This document shows positions 15,624 to 23,432 of a stretch of 43,449 nucleotides of DNA, piece by piece. The notes beneath the pieces are model-generated. The model saw only the letters and a list, made by a program, of their open reading frames with translations, ran no database searches and was not told the origin of the DNA. The position numbers were made by a program, and so were the translations under genes. Location: assembly GCA_947371275.1 (NCBI GenBank), contig CANBOV010000012.1:1-43449 (forward strand). The letters run 5' to 3'. The DNA comes from Flavobacteriaceae bacterium. GTDB lineage: Bacteria > Bacteroidota > Bacteroidia > Flavobacteriales > Flavobacteriaceae. Numbering within the stretch: the stretch's first letter is position 1; every line of letters begins with the position of its first letter.

Positions 15624-15666
15624 AAATACTAAAGTTTTGTTAAAGGAAATAATTTGGCGCAAAGTT

Positions 15667-15801
15667 GTTTCATGTTTCATGTTTCATGTTTCAAGTTTCA
15701 AGTTTCAAGTTTCATGTTTGATGTTTCATGTTTCAGGTTTACTACACTGCGATTCGTCAGTCGGCTGCGCCTCATTTCAAGTTTCAGGTTTGAAGTGTCA
15801 T
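15667..15801. repeat. 7-bp GTTTCAT tandem array, interrupted
   Basis: Ten units of GTTTCAT/GTTTCAA-type sequence run without gap from 15667 to 15736. After a 37-bp interruption that is more GC-rich (15737-15773), four degenerate units follow (ATTTCAA, GTTTCAG, GTTTGAA, GTGTCAT; 15774-15801). The rest of the interval 15422-15957 holds the hairpin segment on the left and, on the right, AT-rich DNA up to the sigma factor gene with an imperfect -7 box (TATTTTTA, 15929-15936). Confidence 0.95.
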
Positions 15802-15957
15802 GCGATTTATTTGTGTCTTGATTTTGAGGGTTTGACTTTTTCAAAGTCAAGTACGAAAAAAGTAGCGGTTTGGTTTTTTAAAGGCAAAAACCTTGGGATT
15901 TATTGAAGGGGAATTGAATTTGATTCTTTATTTTTACGGTAAATTAACATTTTAGGT

Positions 15958-16488
15958 ATGACACAAGAAGAATTATTACCCCTACTCTTGAGGAAAGAGG
16001 AGAGGGCCTTTACCCTACTCTACGATATGTATTCGAAAAGTTTGTTTAGCATCATTACGAATTTGGTATCGGATCGAGAGGAAGCAGAGGACGTATTGCA
16101 GGAAGTCTTTGTTAAAATTTGGAAGAACATTGACTCCTACCACCAAAGCAAAGGGCGTTTATACACATGGATGCTCAACATTGCTCGCAATACGGCCATT
16201 GATAAGTTGCGTTCCAAAGGCTTCAATAACAGTCAAAAAAACCTCTCTGCCGACAATTTCGTACATCTGTTGGAGGACAGTAATCGTTTGACGCAAAAGA
16301 TTGACAGCATAGGGTTGAAGGAGTTTGTCAACAAACTAAAACCTAAGTGCATTCAATTGATCGACTTGTTGTTCTTTAAAGGATATACCCAGCAGGAGGC
16401 CTCAGAAGAATTGGCCATTCCGCTCGGTACGGTAAAGACTCAAAACCGCATGTGTATAAACGACCTACGTAATTTTTTAAAGATATAA
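15958..16488 (+). CDS. ECF-type RNA polymerase sigma factor
   Basis: 176 residues. Region 2 (about 15-95) includes AFTLLYDMYSKSLFSIITNL, the -10 recognition/core-binding stretch DREEAEDVLQEVFVKIWKNI and GRLYTWMLNIARNTAIDKLR. Region 4 (about 120-172) ends with the helix-turn-helix QQEASEELAIPLGTVKTQNR. There is no region 1 or 3, as in extracytoplasmic function sigma factors. Its stop shares an A with the start of the RskA-type anti-sigma gene (TAATG), so the two are translated together and the anti-sigma should hold it at the membrane. Confidence 0.97.
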   Translation: MTQEELLPLLLRKEERAFTLLYDMYSKSLFSIITNLVSDREEAEDVLQEVFVKIWKNIDSYHQSKGRLYTWMLNIARNTAIDKLRSKGFNNSQKNLSADNFVHLLEDSNRLTQKIDSIGLKEFVNKLKPKCIQLIDLLFFKGYTQQEASEELAIPLGTVKTQNRMCINDLRNFLKI

Positions 16489-17270
16489 TGGAAACAAAAG
16501 AATATATTGAATCGGGGATTTTGGAACTGTATGTTTACGGATTGCTTAGCGAATCAGAAAACGATGCGGTGAACGCTATGGCTAACAAGCATTCTGATGT
16601 GAAAGCTGAAATACTCTCAATTGAGAAGGCAGTACTCAACCTTTCTAGCAGTTTTTCGCCATTCCTCTCCCACGAGCAGTTTGTGAAGATTAAAGCCCAA
16701 TTAGAATTAAAACACAGCAAGGTGCTTCCGCTTAACACGGGACGCTCTTGGACTACATATATCGGTTGGGCCGCCTCCTTTGTCCTCTTACTGGGGATAG
16801 GATACCAGTATATCCGACTTAATCAAAACCAAACCGAGTTGCTTATCTACAAAGACAAATCCACTATATTGCAAAAAGCGGTCGTTGTTTTAAATACTGA
16901 GAACCAGAAGACTACTACCCTATTGAATTTAGTTAGAGATAAAAACACTACGGTCGTAGCTTTGGCGGGACAAGCTATAGATCCTGCTGCCAGTGCGAAA
17001 GTTTATTGGAACAAGGAAAAACAAATGGCTTATGTTGACGCTACTGATTTGCCAGCACCGCCGAAAGGCATGGTGTACCAAGTATGGGCGTTGAAACTTA
17101 GTCCGCTTACCCCAACCAGCATTGGATTACTGGACCATTTAACGGCTGCTAATACGCTATTGCCTGTTACTAATCCAGCCAGTGCCGAAGCTTTTGGTAT
17201 TACGCTTGAGCCTGCCGGCGGTAGTGTGGCGCCTACCTTGGCGAAGTTGTATGCGTTGGGGAAAGTTTAA
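16488..17270 (+). CDS. RskA-type membrane anti-sigma factor
   Basis: 260 residues. The N-terminal cytosolic part (1-~85, starting KEYIESGILELYVYGLLSES) would bind the sigma factor. A single membrane span lies at about 88-108 (YIGWAASFVLLLGIGYQYI). A short coiled-coil-like stretch is followed by a periplasmic RskA C-terminal domain with KVYWNKEKQMAYVDATDLP and PPKGMVYQVWALK, and a final AFGITLEPAGGS. There is no visible zinc-binding HxxxCxxC motif in the N-terminal part. Release probably needs regulated proteolysis in response to an envelope signal; the signal is unknown. Transcription ends at a hairpin 30 nt downstream. Confidence 0.92.
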   Translation: METKEYIESGILELYVYGLLSESENDAVNAMANKHSDVKAEILSIEKAVLNLSSSFSPFLSHEQFVKIKAQLELKHSKVLPLNTGRSWTTYIGWAASFVLLLGIGYQYIRLNQNQTELLIYKDKSTILQKAVVVLNTENQKTTTLLNLVRDKNTTVVALAGQAIDPAASAKVYWNKEKQMAYVDATDLPAPPKGMVYQVWALKLSPLTPTSIGLLDHLTAANTLLPVTNPASAEAFGITLEPAGGSVAPTLAKLYALGKV

Positions 17271-17299
17271 TTTGAGATTTGAGATAGGCTTCTCGATAC

Positions 17300-17332
17300 T
17301 TTTTTGTCTCGTCTAAAAGACGAGACAAAAAA
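17300..17332. terminator. Bidirectional terminator after the anti-sigma gene
   Basis: A 15-bp stem pairs TTTTTTGTCTCGTCT (17300-17314) with AGACGAGACAAAAAA (17318-17332) around loop AAA. The flanks (TCTCGATAC, ACTCGAAGTGACGAA) resemble dispersed intergenic sequences I associate with Flavobacterium genomes, so it may be a mobile repeat serving as a terminator. Confidence 0.75.
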
Positions 17333-17406
17333 ACTCGAAGTGACGAATACTTATAAAATGGAGGATGTTCTTAGAAAGGTCTATGTTCTATTATCTATTA
17401 TCTTAT

Positions 17407-17440
17407 AAAAAAAAGGTTCACCATCGTGAACCTTTTTTTT
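17407..17440. terminator. Bidirectional rho-independent terminator
   Basis: Stem GGTTCAC (17415-17421), loop CATC, GTGAACC (17426-17432), with eight A before and nine T after. It directly follows the stop codon of the cytochrome c synthase (-). Confidence 0.92.
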
Positions 17441-20400
17441 TATTTCTTTCTATAATGTTTTCTATAACTTGGGTAGGCTAAGGCTCCGATGGCGGACATG
17501 CCTCCGAGGGTGAGCCATATCCAGCTGAGGGACTTGGCCTCTCCGCTCGCGTAGGAATGGAGTCCGACCAAGTGGAAGTTTACCCCATAATACGTGAACA
17601 AGATGGATACGAAGGCGTATAATGCCATCAAGTTAAAGAACCATTTGTTGCGTAAATACGGTACGAAGCGGGCATGGATTACGAAGGCGTAGACCATAAT
17701 ACTAATTAGGGCCCAGGTTTCTTTTGGATCCCATCCCCAGTAGCGGCCCCAACTTTCGTTGGCCCATTGACCTCCTAAAAAGTTTCCGATGGTTAGCATC
17801 ACTAAACCTATGGTTAAGGCCATTTCGTTAATATAGGTAATCTCTTGGATGTTGAGTTCCATGCGGGCTTTGTTCTTTTTGGTAGTGAACATCATTAAAA
17901 CTAGCGAGACAAAACCTAGTATGGCACCAAGGGCAAACGGACCGTAACTGGCTACAATTACTGCTACGTGGATCATTAACCAGTAGGAATTTAAGACCGG
18001 CTGCAAGTTGGCTATCTCTGGATCTATCCAGTTGGCATAAGCTGCTGTAAGTATCATTGCCGTTACGAAGGCGCATGAGGCTACGGTGAGTTTGGATTTA
18101 CGGTCAAAGGCCAAGCCAAAGAACATGGTAGACCAAGCAACATAGACGATGGCTTCGTAGGCATTACTCCAAGGGGCATGACCTGAGATGTACCAACGGG
18201 CAATTAGACCCACGGTATGAATTACAAACAATAATCCGACCAATACATGGAAGAAGTTCACTGTCACCGCTAAGGCTTTGGATTCTTTGAAGATTTGGAT
18301 GATGGTGAACAATAACATTAGTACGGCTACGATTAGGTATCCATACGGTAGTTTTTGGAACACATCATATTTATTGTATAGAATCTCGTAGTTGATTCTT
18401 TCATCACTAGGACGCACGGCTTTTCCAAATTTCTTTTGGTAGTTATCCATGCCCGAAAGCAGCGTATTGGCTAAAGTATATTTCTTTGAAGTGGCACCTT
18501 TCATTAATTCATCTAGGTACAGCGGTAAGGCGGTTTTGATGGTGTCTAAAGCCGTTCCTGTGGCATGTTCGATTTCGAGGTAGGACACCCATTTATTGTT
18601 TTCGTCTTTTGGGATTGGGAAGATGCGGAGAATTTTGCCGCTTAAGGCAGCGTTCAAGAGATTAACCTTCTTATCGGTTTCTATGAAATCTTTTTGGAAC
18701 TGATCTGGATTGGCCGCCTTATAAGCCTCATCCAAGTAGGGCGACAGTTTGTAGTTCCCTCTCGAGTCAAAGCACGAGCGGAAGGTCGCAAACTTATCGG
18801 TGGCTTTGATTCCAAGTATTTTGCGGATGCTATCGTTACCGCTTTTGATGTAAATAAGCGGCGTTTCAAACCATACCGTTGGAAATTGCGTCATGGAGAT
18901 GAACGCCTGATCAGAGTTCATGCCATGGTAGGTATCACTATGACTTACTTTACGCAACAACTCAGAAGAGAAGGTATTGATAGGCTTCATACGACCCCCT
19001 TCGTCTTGAATTACTAGTCGGCCAAACTGAGCCGCTTGCGCTTCAGGGACTTTGTAATAGTTTAGGATGGAGTCGATTTGTTTTTGGGTAGGCAATTTGT
19101 TTTTGGTAGCGCTGTTGTTTTGGCTAAACCCTTGGAAGGCTAATAAAAATAATAATAGCACGGTCAAATTGGCTTTTTTCTTTTTCACGTTTTCTAGTTT
19201 GCGTTTGATATCGGCAAAGCGGGTATTTTTCACGAAGAGTATGGCTAGCATGGCGAAGAATAAGAGGTAGTATCCAATGTAGGTGATGGTCGTTCCCCAA
19301 AAATCGTGGTTTACAGATAGTATGGTTCCTTTTTCATCGGGATCGAATGATGCTTGGAAGAAGCGATAGCCTTCGTGGTCAAGGATATGGTTCATATAGA
19401 TGCGGGCATCGAATTTCTTTTTACTTTCGGTCACGGTTACTTTGCTTTCAAAGGACGAGAAGCTTTTCTCGGTTCCCGGATACTTCAGCGCTACGAAGTC
19501 ATTTAGTTTCACACTGAATGGCAAATCGTATACTTTACTTCCATAGAAGATGGTAAATTCTAGTTGGCCCACTTTTACGACTTGAGGTTCGCCTTGCTTC
19601 CCTTTTGCCCCTGTGATAGTAACTTGTTGTTGCTTGCCTCCCGACTTCACGGTAAGTTTAAGTGCGTTGTCGCCATTTTTGGCTTTATAATTACCACTTG
19701 ACACATAATCTATGACCCCTTTCTTAGGTTGGTCCGGAATTACAAACTGCGCGCCTCCGAGATTATATAGCGAACGGTACATTAATGGTCCGGCCGCATC
19801 TTTTGTAACGGTGCCTTGCATCTTATCGGCCATGCGCATGAACTGCCCATTAAAAGGCGTTGTAATGGTATTATTGTGGGTATCGATATTGATAGCTCCT
19901 TGGGTTGGTTTGTTGAGGGCAAATAGCACATTGTGAATATCTTGTACCTCACCGTCTTTTAGGAAATGTTCGTTACGCATGCCACTCCCCGACTCTACTA
20001 ATTTAAGATAGGTAAGTCCGCCAGACGTTTCCTTGATGGTTTTCTTTACGTCCATTTGGAAATCATTGTAGTCGATTTCGAAGGGCGTATCAGCAAAGCT
20101 TTCATTCATTGAGAAATCATTGCTGGTTGCTTGAGAAAGCAGTAAGGGCTTTTCGAAGATGCGGCGTTTGAGTTGGCCTTCATACTGCCCATCCACCCAA
20201 ACGGTAAGAAAGCATTTATCAGAATAGAACTGGGTAGCCACGGCCCCTTCGCGAATTGGCATCATGCCTTCAAAACTGATGTAGCGGGTAATAAACGCCC
20301 CCGTAATGATAAAAATAAATGCCAAGTGGAGCATTAGTGTGGCCCATTTCTCTTTTTTGTAGAGTTGGTATCTTTTAATATTCCCAAAAAAATTGATCAT

Positions 20401-20574
20401 AAAGAACAACATGATTGCTTCAAACCACCAAGCGTTGTAGATGTATATGCGGGCGGTATCGGTATTGTATTTGCTTTCAATAAAGGTTCCTGCGGCCATG
20501 GCTGTGGCAAAACCAAGAAATAAAACAGCCATTAAACGAGTGGAGAATAGAACGGAGTATAATTTTTTTTCCAT
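17440..20574 (-). CDS. ccsBA: Fused cytochrome c biogenesis protein ResB-CcsA (System II synthase)
   Basis: 1044 residues, the fused form usual in Bacteroidota. It carries heme across the inner membrane and attaches it to CxxCH motifs of apocytochromes. The N-terminal ResB half has membrane spans near 10-90, a long periplasmic part, and a span near 425-445. A second periplasmic region (about 485-760) leads into the CcsA part, with several membrane helices and the heme-binding WWD-type motif SWGRYWGWDPKETWALISIM. No internal stop or frameshift is seen. Client proteins in the window include the di-heme peroxidase at 2729-3901. It is a single gene closed by a terminator; the likely promoter is at 20603-20610. 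Confidence 0.95.
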   Translation of the reverse strand: MEKKLYSVLFSTRLMAVLFLGFATAMAAGTFIESKYNTDTARIYIYNAWWFEAIMLFFMINFFGNIKRYQLYKKEKWATLMLHLAFIFIITGAFITRYISFEGMMPIREGAVATQFYSDKCFLTVWVDGQYEGQLKRRIFEKPLLLSQATSNDFSMNESFADTPFEIDYNDFQMDVKKTIKETSGGLTYLKLVESGSGMRNEHFLKDGEVQDIHNVLFALNKPTQGAINIDTHNNTITTPFNGQFMRMADKMQGTVTKDAAGPLMYRSLYNLGGAQFVIPDQPKKGVIDYVSSGNYKAKNGDNALKLTVKSGGKQQQVTITGAKGKQGEPQVVKVGQLEFTIFYGSKVYDLPFSVKLNDFVALKYPGTEKSFSSFESKVTVTESKKKFDARIYMNHILDHEGYRFFQASFDPDEKGTILSVNHDFWGTTITYIGYYLLFFAMLAILFVKNTRFADIKRKLENVKKKKANLTVLLLFLLAFQGFSQNNSATKNKLPTQKQIDSILNYYKVPEAQAAQFGRLVIQDEGGRMKPINTFSSELLRKVSHSDTYHGMNSDQAFISMTQFPTVWFETPLIYIKSGNDSIRKILGIKATDKFATFRSCFDSRGNYKLSPYLDEAYKAANPDQFQKDFIETDKKVNLLNAALSGKILRIFPIPKDENNKWVSYLEIEHATGTALDTIKTALPLYLDELMKGATSKKYTLANTLLSGMDNYQKKFGKAVRPSDERINYEILYNKYDVFQKLPYGYLIVAVLMLLFTIIQIFKESKALAVTVNFFHVLVGLLFVIHTVGLIARWYISGHAPWSNAYEAIVYVAWSTMFFGLAFDRKSKLTVASCAFVTAMILTAAYANWIDPEIANLQPVLNSYWLMIHVAVIVASYGPFALGAILGFVSLVLMMFTTKKNKARMELNIQEITYINEMALTIGLVMLTIGNFLGGQWANESWGRYWGWDPKETWALISIMVYAFVIHARFVPYLRNKWFFNLMALYAFVSILFTYYGVNFHLVGLHSYASGEAKSLSWIWLTLGGMSAIGALAYPSYRKHYRKK

Positions 20575-20602
20575 GGGTTGGAAGTGGATTTTAAAAGTGT
20601 AA

Positions 20603-20610
20603 CAAAAGTA
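20603..20610 (-). promoter_or_regulatory. Candidate -7 element for the cytochrome c synthase
   Basis: The minus strand reads TACTTTTG, an exact TAnnTTTG match 28 nt upstream of the start at 20574. The -33 element is unclear. Confidence 0.4.
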
Positions 20611-20753
20611 AATTAAAATTGTTGATTTTTTGTTTTGATGAGTGGATTTTTGTTGTGATTTTTTTTGTTTAAGGTTTACTGTTTTGACATTTTTACTAGC
20701 ATCATTTTTGAATTATTTGTCTTTACTATGGCGAAACGATTCAAAATGAAGTG

Positions 20754-20779
20754 TTGATTTAAAAAAATTAGTATCTTTG
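20754..20779 (+). promoter_or_regulatory. Candidate promoter for the exported-protein genes at 20.9 kb
   Basis: TTG (20754-20756), 15-nt spacer, TATCTTTG (20772-20779). The -7 box is exact but the spacer is shorter than the usual 17-23. It leaves a leader of about 120 nt before the ATG at 20910, in which I see no clear structure. The remainder of the divergent interval 20575-20909 is AT-rich and featureless to me. Confidence 0.4.
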
Positions 20780-20909
20780 AAGGAAATGGGCTACTTGAAA
20801 GCGGTAATTAGTAGCTTATAACGATGAAAATCATGCACCTATAGTATGCTGTTATTTCTTATTTTTAAACTTAATTGTAAAACCATTTATTAATTTAACA
20901 TACTCTTTC

Positions 20910-21356
20910 ATGAAAAATCTTTTAAGAACCTCCTTGTATTTGACTGTTTTTGCACTCGCTGGGATTTTATTTCAAATTAGTTGCTCGGCCGATAGTAACG
21001 TGACAAATGCAGCGCCTTTGGGTAAAATTGTTTACACTAAAAGTGTTAATAATCAATTACAAATATGGACTTGCAGCTATGACGGAAGTAATCAGGCACA
21101 AATTCCGATAACGTTACCCACCAATGTTTCTTATAATTATTATCTTTGTGGTTCTACTTGGATTGGCGGTGCTGATTTAAGTCATGTGAAATTATCTCCC
21201 GATGGTCAAAAAGTATTTTTTGCCACCGTGACGGATCCTTTTCAAGCTAATTATCATTTCTCGATTTACTCTTGCGATTTGTCTGGTAATAATTTGACCG
21301 AAATATTAACACAAGCGAGCGGAGAAGAACCTTTAGTAATTGGAGGTGTTTATTAA
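20910..21356 (+). CDS. TolB-like (PD40 beta-propeller) lipoprotein, short
   Basis: 148 residues. The N-terminus is a lipoprotein signal (FQISCSAD lipobox). The remainder resembles one to two blades of a TolB/WD40-like PD40 propeller: GKIVYTKSVNNQLQIWTCSY, then VKLSPDGQKVFFATVTDP and FSIYSCDLSGNNLTEI. Real propellers of this type have five or more blades, so the gene is either a truncated remnant with a clean stop at GEEPLVIGGVY or a minimal family member. No further propeller sequence follows in the same or another frame before the next gene, which begins 30 nt later. Confidence 0.7.
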   Translation: MKNLLRTSLYLTVFALAGILFQISCSADSNVTNAAPLGKIVYTKSVNNQLQIWTCSYDGSNQAQIPITLPTNVSYNYYLCGSTWIGGADLSHVKLSPDGQKVFFATVTDPFQANYHFSIYSCDLSGNNLTEILTQASGEEPLVIGGVY

Positions 21357-21386
21357 TAGACGCTGCACTCCTTAACAAAACCAGCC

Positions 21387-21776
21387 ATGAAAATACAATT
21401 TATTATTTATACCCTATTGTTAGTACCTATCTTTACTAACCAAAGCAGTTTTGCACAAACGAAAAGCAAAGAAGCCGTATCTGATTTCAGTATTACTGTA
21501 TCTTTCAATGAAAAGGGGATTTTATTAGAATCTTCGAAGGGCTGCGCCTGGACCAAATTAAACTTTACTACTGCAAAAGAGCAAGGGATAGACAATTTTG
21601 GAATGAGTGAAGGCTATGATTCGGATCAAAAAGCATCCTTTTATTTCACGCTAGTGCGCACTAAAACAGGCCTGAAATTGACAGGTTTGAAAGGTACAGC
21701 CTGGAAGGAATTGAGTTTTGTTGTGCAGAACCATAAGAAGTACTTAGTTACAGCGTCTGGGGTGAAAGCGTTGTAA
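21387..21776 (+). CDS. Small exported protein of unknown function
   Basis: 129 residues with a signal peptide (MKIQFIIYTLLLVPIFTNQ, cleavage near SFAQ). The mature 105 residues contain two similar segments, ESSKGCAWTKLNFTTAKEQG and GLKGTAWKELSFVVQNHK, suggesting an internal duplication around a KG-x-AW-K/T-x-L-x-F motif. I know no function for it. It lies between the TolB-like (30 nt) and YD-repeat-like (27 nt) genes and is probably cotranscribed with both. Confidence 0.7.
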   Translation: MKIQFIIYTLLLVPIFTNQSSFAQTKSKEAVSDFSITVSFNEKGILLESSKGCAWTKLNFTTAKEQGIDNFGMSEGYDSDQKASFYFTLVRTKTGLKLTGLKGTAWKELSFVVQNHKKYLVTASGVKAL

Positions 21777-21803
21777 GGTATTCCGTTTTGAAAACCTTAA
21801 CTC

Positions 21804-22628
21804 ATGAATTTTAAGACCCTTTTTTACTGCTTTTTACTAGCGATAACGCTACTTAGTTTTCAAACAAAGCCGGCCACTTATCATAGTCAAGAAAATTTAT
21901 TTGGCAAGGTTAAATCCATTACTATTTTTACTTATCATGCCACGGAAAAAGATGGTAAACTTGAGAAAGGAGACTTTGCCAATCCCTATAAAGAGACGAT
22001 AAAATATAATTTTAAAGGCAATCGAATTAGCGAAACGGAGTATGCTTCTACTGGAGGTATTGAAAATAGAATTATCTATAAATATAATAAGCGAGGGAAA
22101 CGAATTGAAACCATAGCTTTTAATAATGGTGTTGAATTTTATGAACGGACTACGCACAAGTATGATAGTAAAGGAAATCAAGTTAAAGAAAATAGTTATT
22201 ATCCTTCGGGAAAATTAAAAATTAGAATTTTCTATAAATTTAGTGTTCTTGATTCTTTAGGAGGCAAGGGCAGGCCTATTATCTTGAATTTTTATGAACC
22301 TGAAATACGGGGCAATCAAATTGAAGCCAGCCTCTATGATGAGGAGGGACAATTTTATAGACGATTTACTTATGCCTATGACGCAAAGGGAACGCTCATT
22401 GAAGAAAACACTTATGACTATGATGGAAGTTTATACCATAGGAGCTTGTATACCAATGATGATAAAGGAAATCCAGTAAAAGTTAAAGCCTACAAAGGGG
22501 ATGGAACATCGGATTACAGTTGGAACTACCGGTATGAATATGATAAGAAAGGCAATTGGATTAAAAAAGAATCCTATGGTGATTTGATTCCGAGTTACAT
22601 AACGGAACGAAAAATCAAGTATTATTAA
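21804..22628 (+). CDS. Exported YD-repeat-like (RHS-like) protein
   Basis: 274 residues with an N-terminal signal (MNFKTLFYCFLLAITLLSF). From about residue 65 to the end it is made of repeats of 20-25 residues with the core Y-x-Y-D/N-x-K-G-x-x-I/V-E: YKYNKRGKRIETIAF, HKYDSKGNQVKENSYY, YAYDAKGTLIEENTYDYDG, YTNDDKGNPVKVKAY and YEYDKKGNWIKKESY. These resemble the YD/RHS repeats of large toxin shells, but the protein is far too small to be one and has no toxin tip; it more likely forms a short beta-sheet ribbon at the cell surface. Function unknown. Confidence 0.75.
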   Translation: MNFKTLFYCFLLAITLLSFQTKPATYHSQENLFGKVKSITIFTYHATEKDGKLEKGDFANPYKETIKYNFKGNRISETEYASTGGIENRIIYKYNKRGKRIETIAFNNGVEFYERTTHKYDSKGNQVKENSYYPSGKLKIRIFYKFSVLDSLGGKGRPIILNFYEPEIRGNQIEASLYDEEGQFYRRFTYAYDAKGTLIEENTYDYDGSLYHRSLYTNDDKGNPVKVKAYKGDGTSDYSWNYRYEYDKKGNWIKKESYGDLIPSYITERKIKYY

Positions 22629-22739
22629 CAATATCAACCCAAAAAATTCGATACTAAGCGCTAATACGGCTTTTGAAGTTCTGAACTGTTTACTATTTAA
22701 AACAAATCTAACGCCAGCTTATTTCCGTCCTTTTTTTTC

Positions 22740-22747
22740 TATATTTG
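22740..22747 (+). promoter_or_regulatory. Candidate -7 element
   Basis: TATATTTG, an exact TAnnTTTG match 62 nt upstream of the gene at 22810. It supports a new transcription unit after the 181-nt gap; the -33 box is unclear. Confidence 0.4.
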
Positions 22748-22809
22748 AAATTGCTAATAGCCTATTATTCTTGAACTGACTGTAGCTATTGTTTCCATTG
22801 ACAACTTAA

Positions 22810-23406
22810 ATGAAAAAATTACTACTCCTCCCCTTTTTATTTTTATTTAGTAGTTCCTTTTGCCAACAGGTACCGGTTGCTGGAAACTATGACGGTACCT
22901 TGAGTCTTGCTTTTAATCTGAAGACCCAACGAGTAACGGGCTATTATGAAAACCATACGGGAGAAGACGATAAATTTTCTTGTATCTTTTATTTAGAAGG
23001 AACCGTCAATGGAAATCAATTTAAAATTCAGACTTATTTCCCTAATGCTAAGTCGGATGACTTGATTGAAGGAAGCATGGAACTTGTAAACCCTAAATCA
23101 CTAAAAATAAAGCTACATGAAGAGCATGGAGGGTGTTGGAATGTAGAACATTTTGCCGATGAACCTGTTGATTTCGAACTTAGCAAAGCCACAAAGTGGA
23201 TACAAATTAATTATACAATCAAGGAGAAAGTTCCACTTTACAGTGCAAAAAACATAGCGAAAAAGTTGAAATCCTATTTGGATAAAAATGATATTGTTTA
23301 CATTGAACGCATTGAAAACGGCTGGGCCTACAGTACTTATTTTGGAACCCGAACCGTAAAAGGTTGGATTAAAACTAGTGACCTAAACGAGCTTAGTATC
23401 AATTAA
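22810..23406 (+). CDS. Exported protein with C-terminal SH3-like domain
   Basis: 198 residues. A signal peptide (MKKLLLLPFLFLFSSSFCQQ) is followed by a beta-rich domain (about 22-130) starting VPVAGNYDGTLSLAFNLKT and containing EEHGGCWNVEHF. From about 135 the sequence INYTIKEKVPLYSAKN, YLDKNDIVYIERIENGWAYS and VKGWIKTSDLNEL fits a bacterial SH3 (SH3b) fold. Such domains often bind peptidoglycan or protein partners. The first domain is not one I can name. The VOC gene follows after 26 nt. Confidence 0.7.
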   Translation: MKKLLLLPFLFLFSSSFCQQVPVAGNYDGTLSLAFNLKTQRVTGYYENHTGEDDKFSCIFYLEGTVNGNQFKIQTYFPNAKSDDLIEGSMELVNPKSLKIKLHEEHGGCWNVEHFADEPVDFELSKATKWIQINYTIKEKVPLYSAKNIAKKLKSYLDKNDIVYIERIENGWAYSTYFGTRTVKGWIKTSDLNELSIN

Positions 23407-23432
23407 ATTATAACTTAAAAATAACAGAAATT

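Larger units (their letters stand above)
15463..15630 (-). ncRNA. Candidate short transcript (small RNA or micro-peptide mRNA)
   Basis: The terminator at 15463-15502 implies a minus-strand RNA of roughly 150 nt starting somewhere near 15600-15630. It would contain a second hairpin, GATAGAAAA/TTTTCTATC (15514-15522 with 15527-15535). No family is recognised. The repeat TTTAACAAAACTTTA just upstream may be part of its promoter. This is inference from the terminator. Confidence 0.3.
15452..15644. repeat. Direct 15-bp repeats flanking a hairpin-rich 163-bp segment
   Basis: TAAAGTTTTGGTAAA (15452-15466) and TAAAGTTTTGTTAAA (15630-15644) differ at one base. On the minus strand they read TTTACCAAAACTTTA and TTTAACAAAACTTTA. 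They may be two copies of one promoter or regulator site, the left one lying upstream of the peroxidase gene. Confidence 0.6.

Noticed and set aside
15604..15906. 100-residue plus-strand ORF in the gap before the sigma factor
   Set aside because: Its middle is simply the translation of the GTTTCAT repeats (repeating SCFMFHVSSFKFQVS-type words); no start context or recognisable domain.
17828..18076. 82-residue minus-strand ORF suggesting a frameshift in the cytochrome c synthase
   Set aside because: The 1044-residue frame runs through uninterrupted with the WWD motif intact; the short ORF is another frame of the same strand.
18694..19017. 107-residue plus-strand ORF
   Set aside because: Antisense to the intact cytochrome c synthase gene.
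21804..22628. RHS/YD-repeat toxin with immunity gene
   Set aside because: Only about six short repeats in 274 residues, no RHS core motif, no C-terminal toxin domain and no immunity-like partner.
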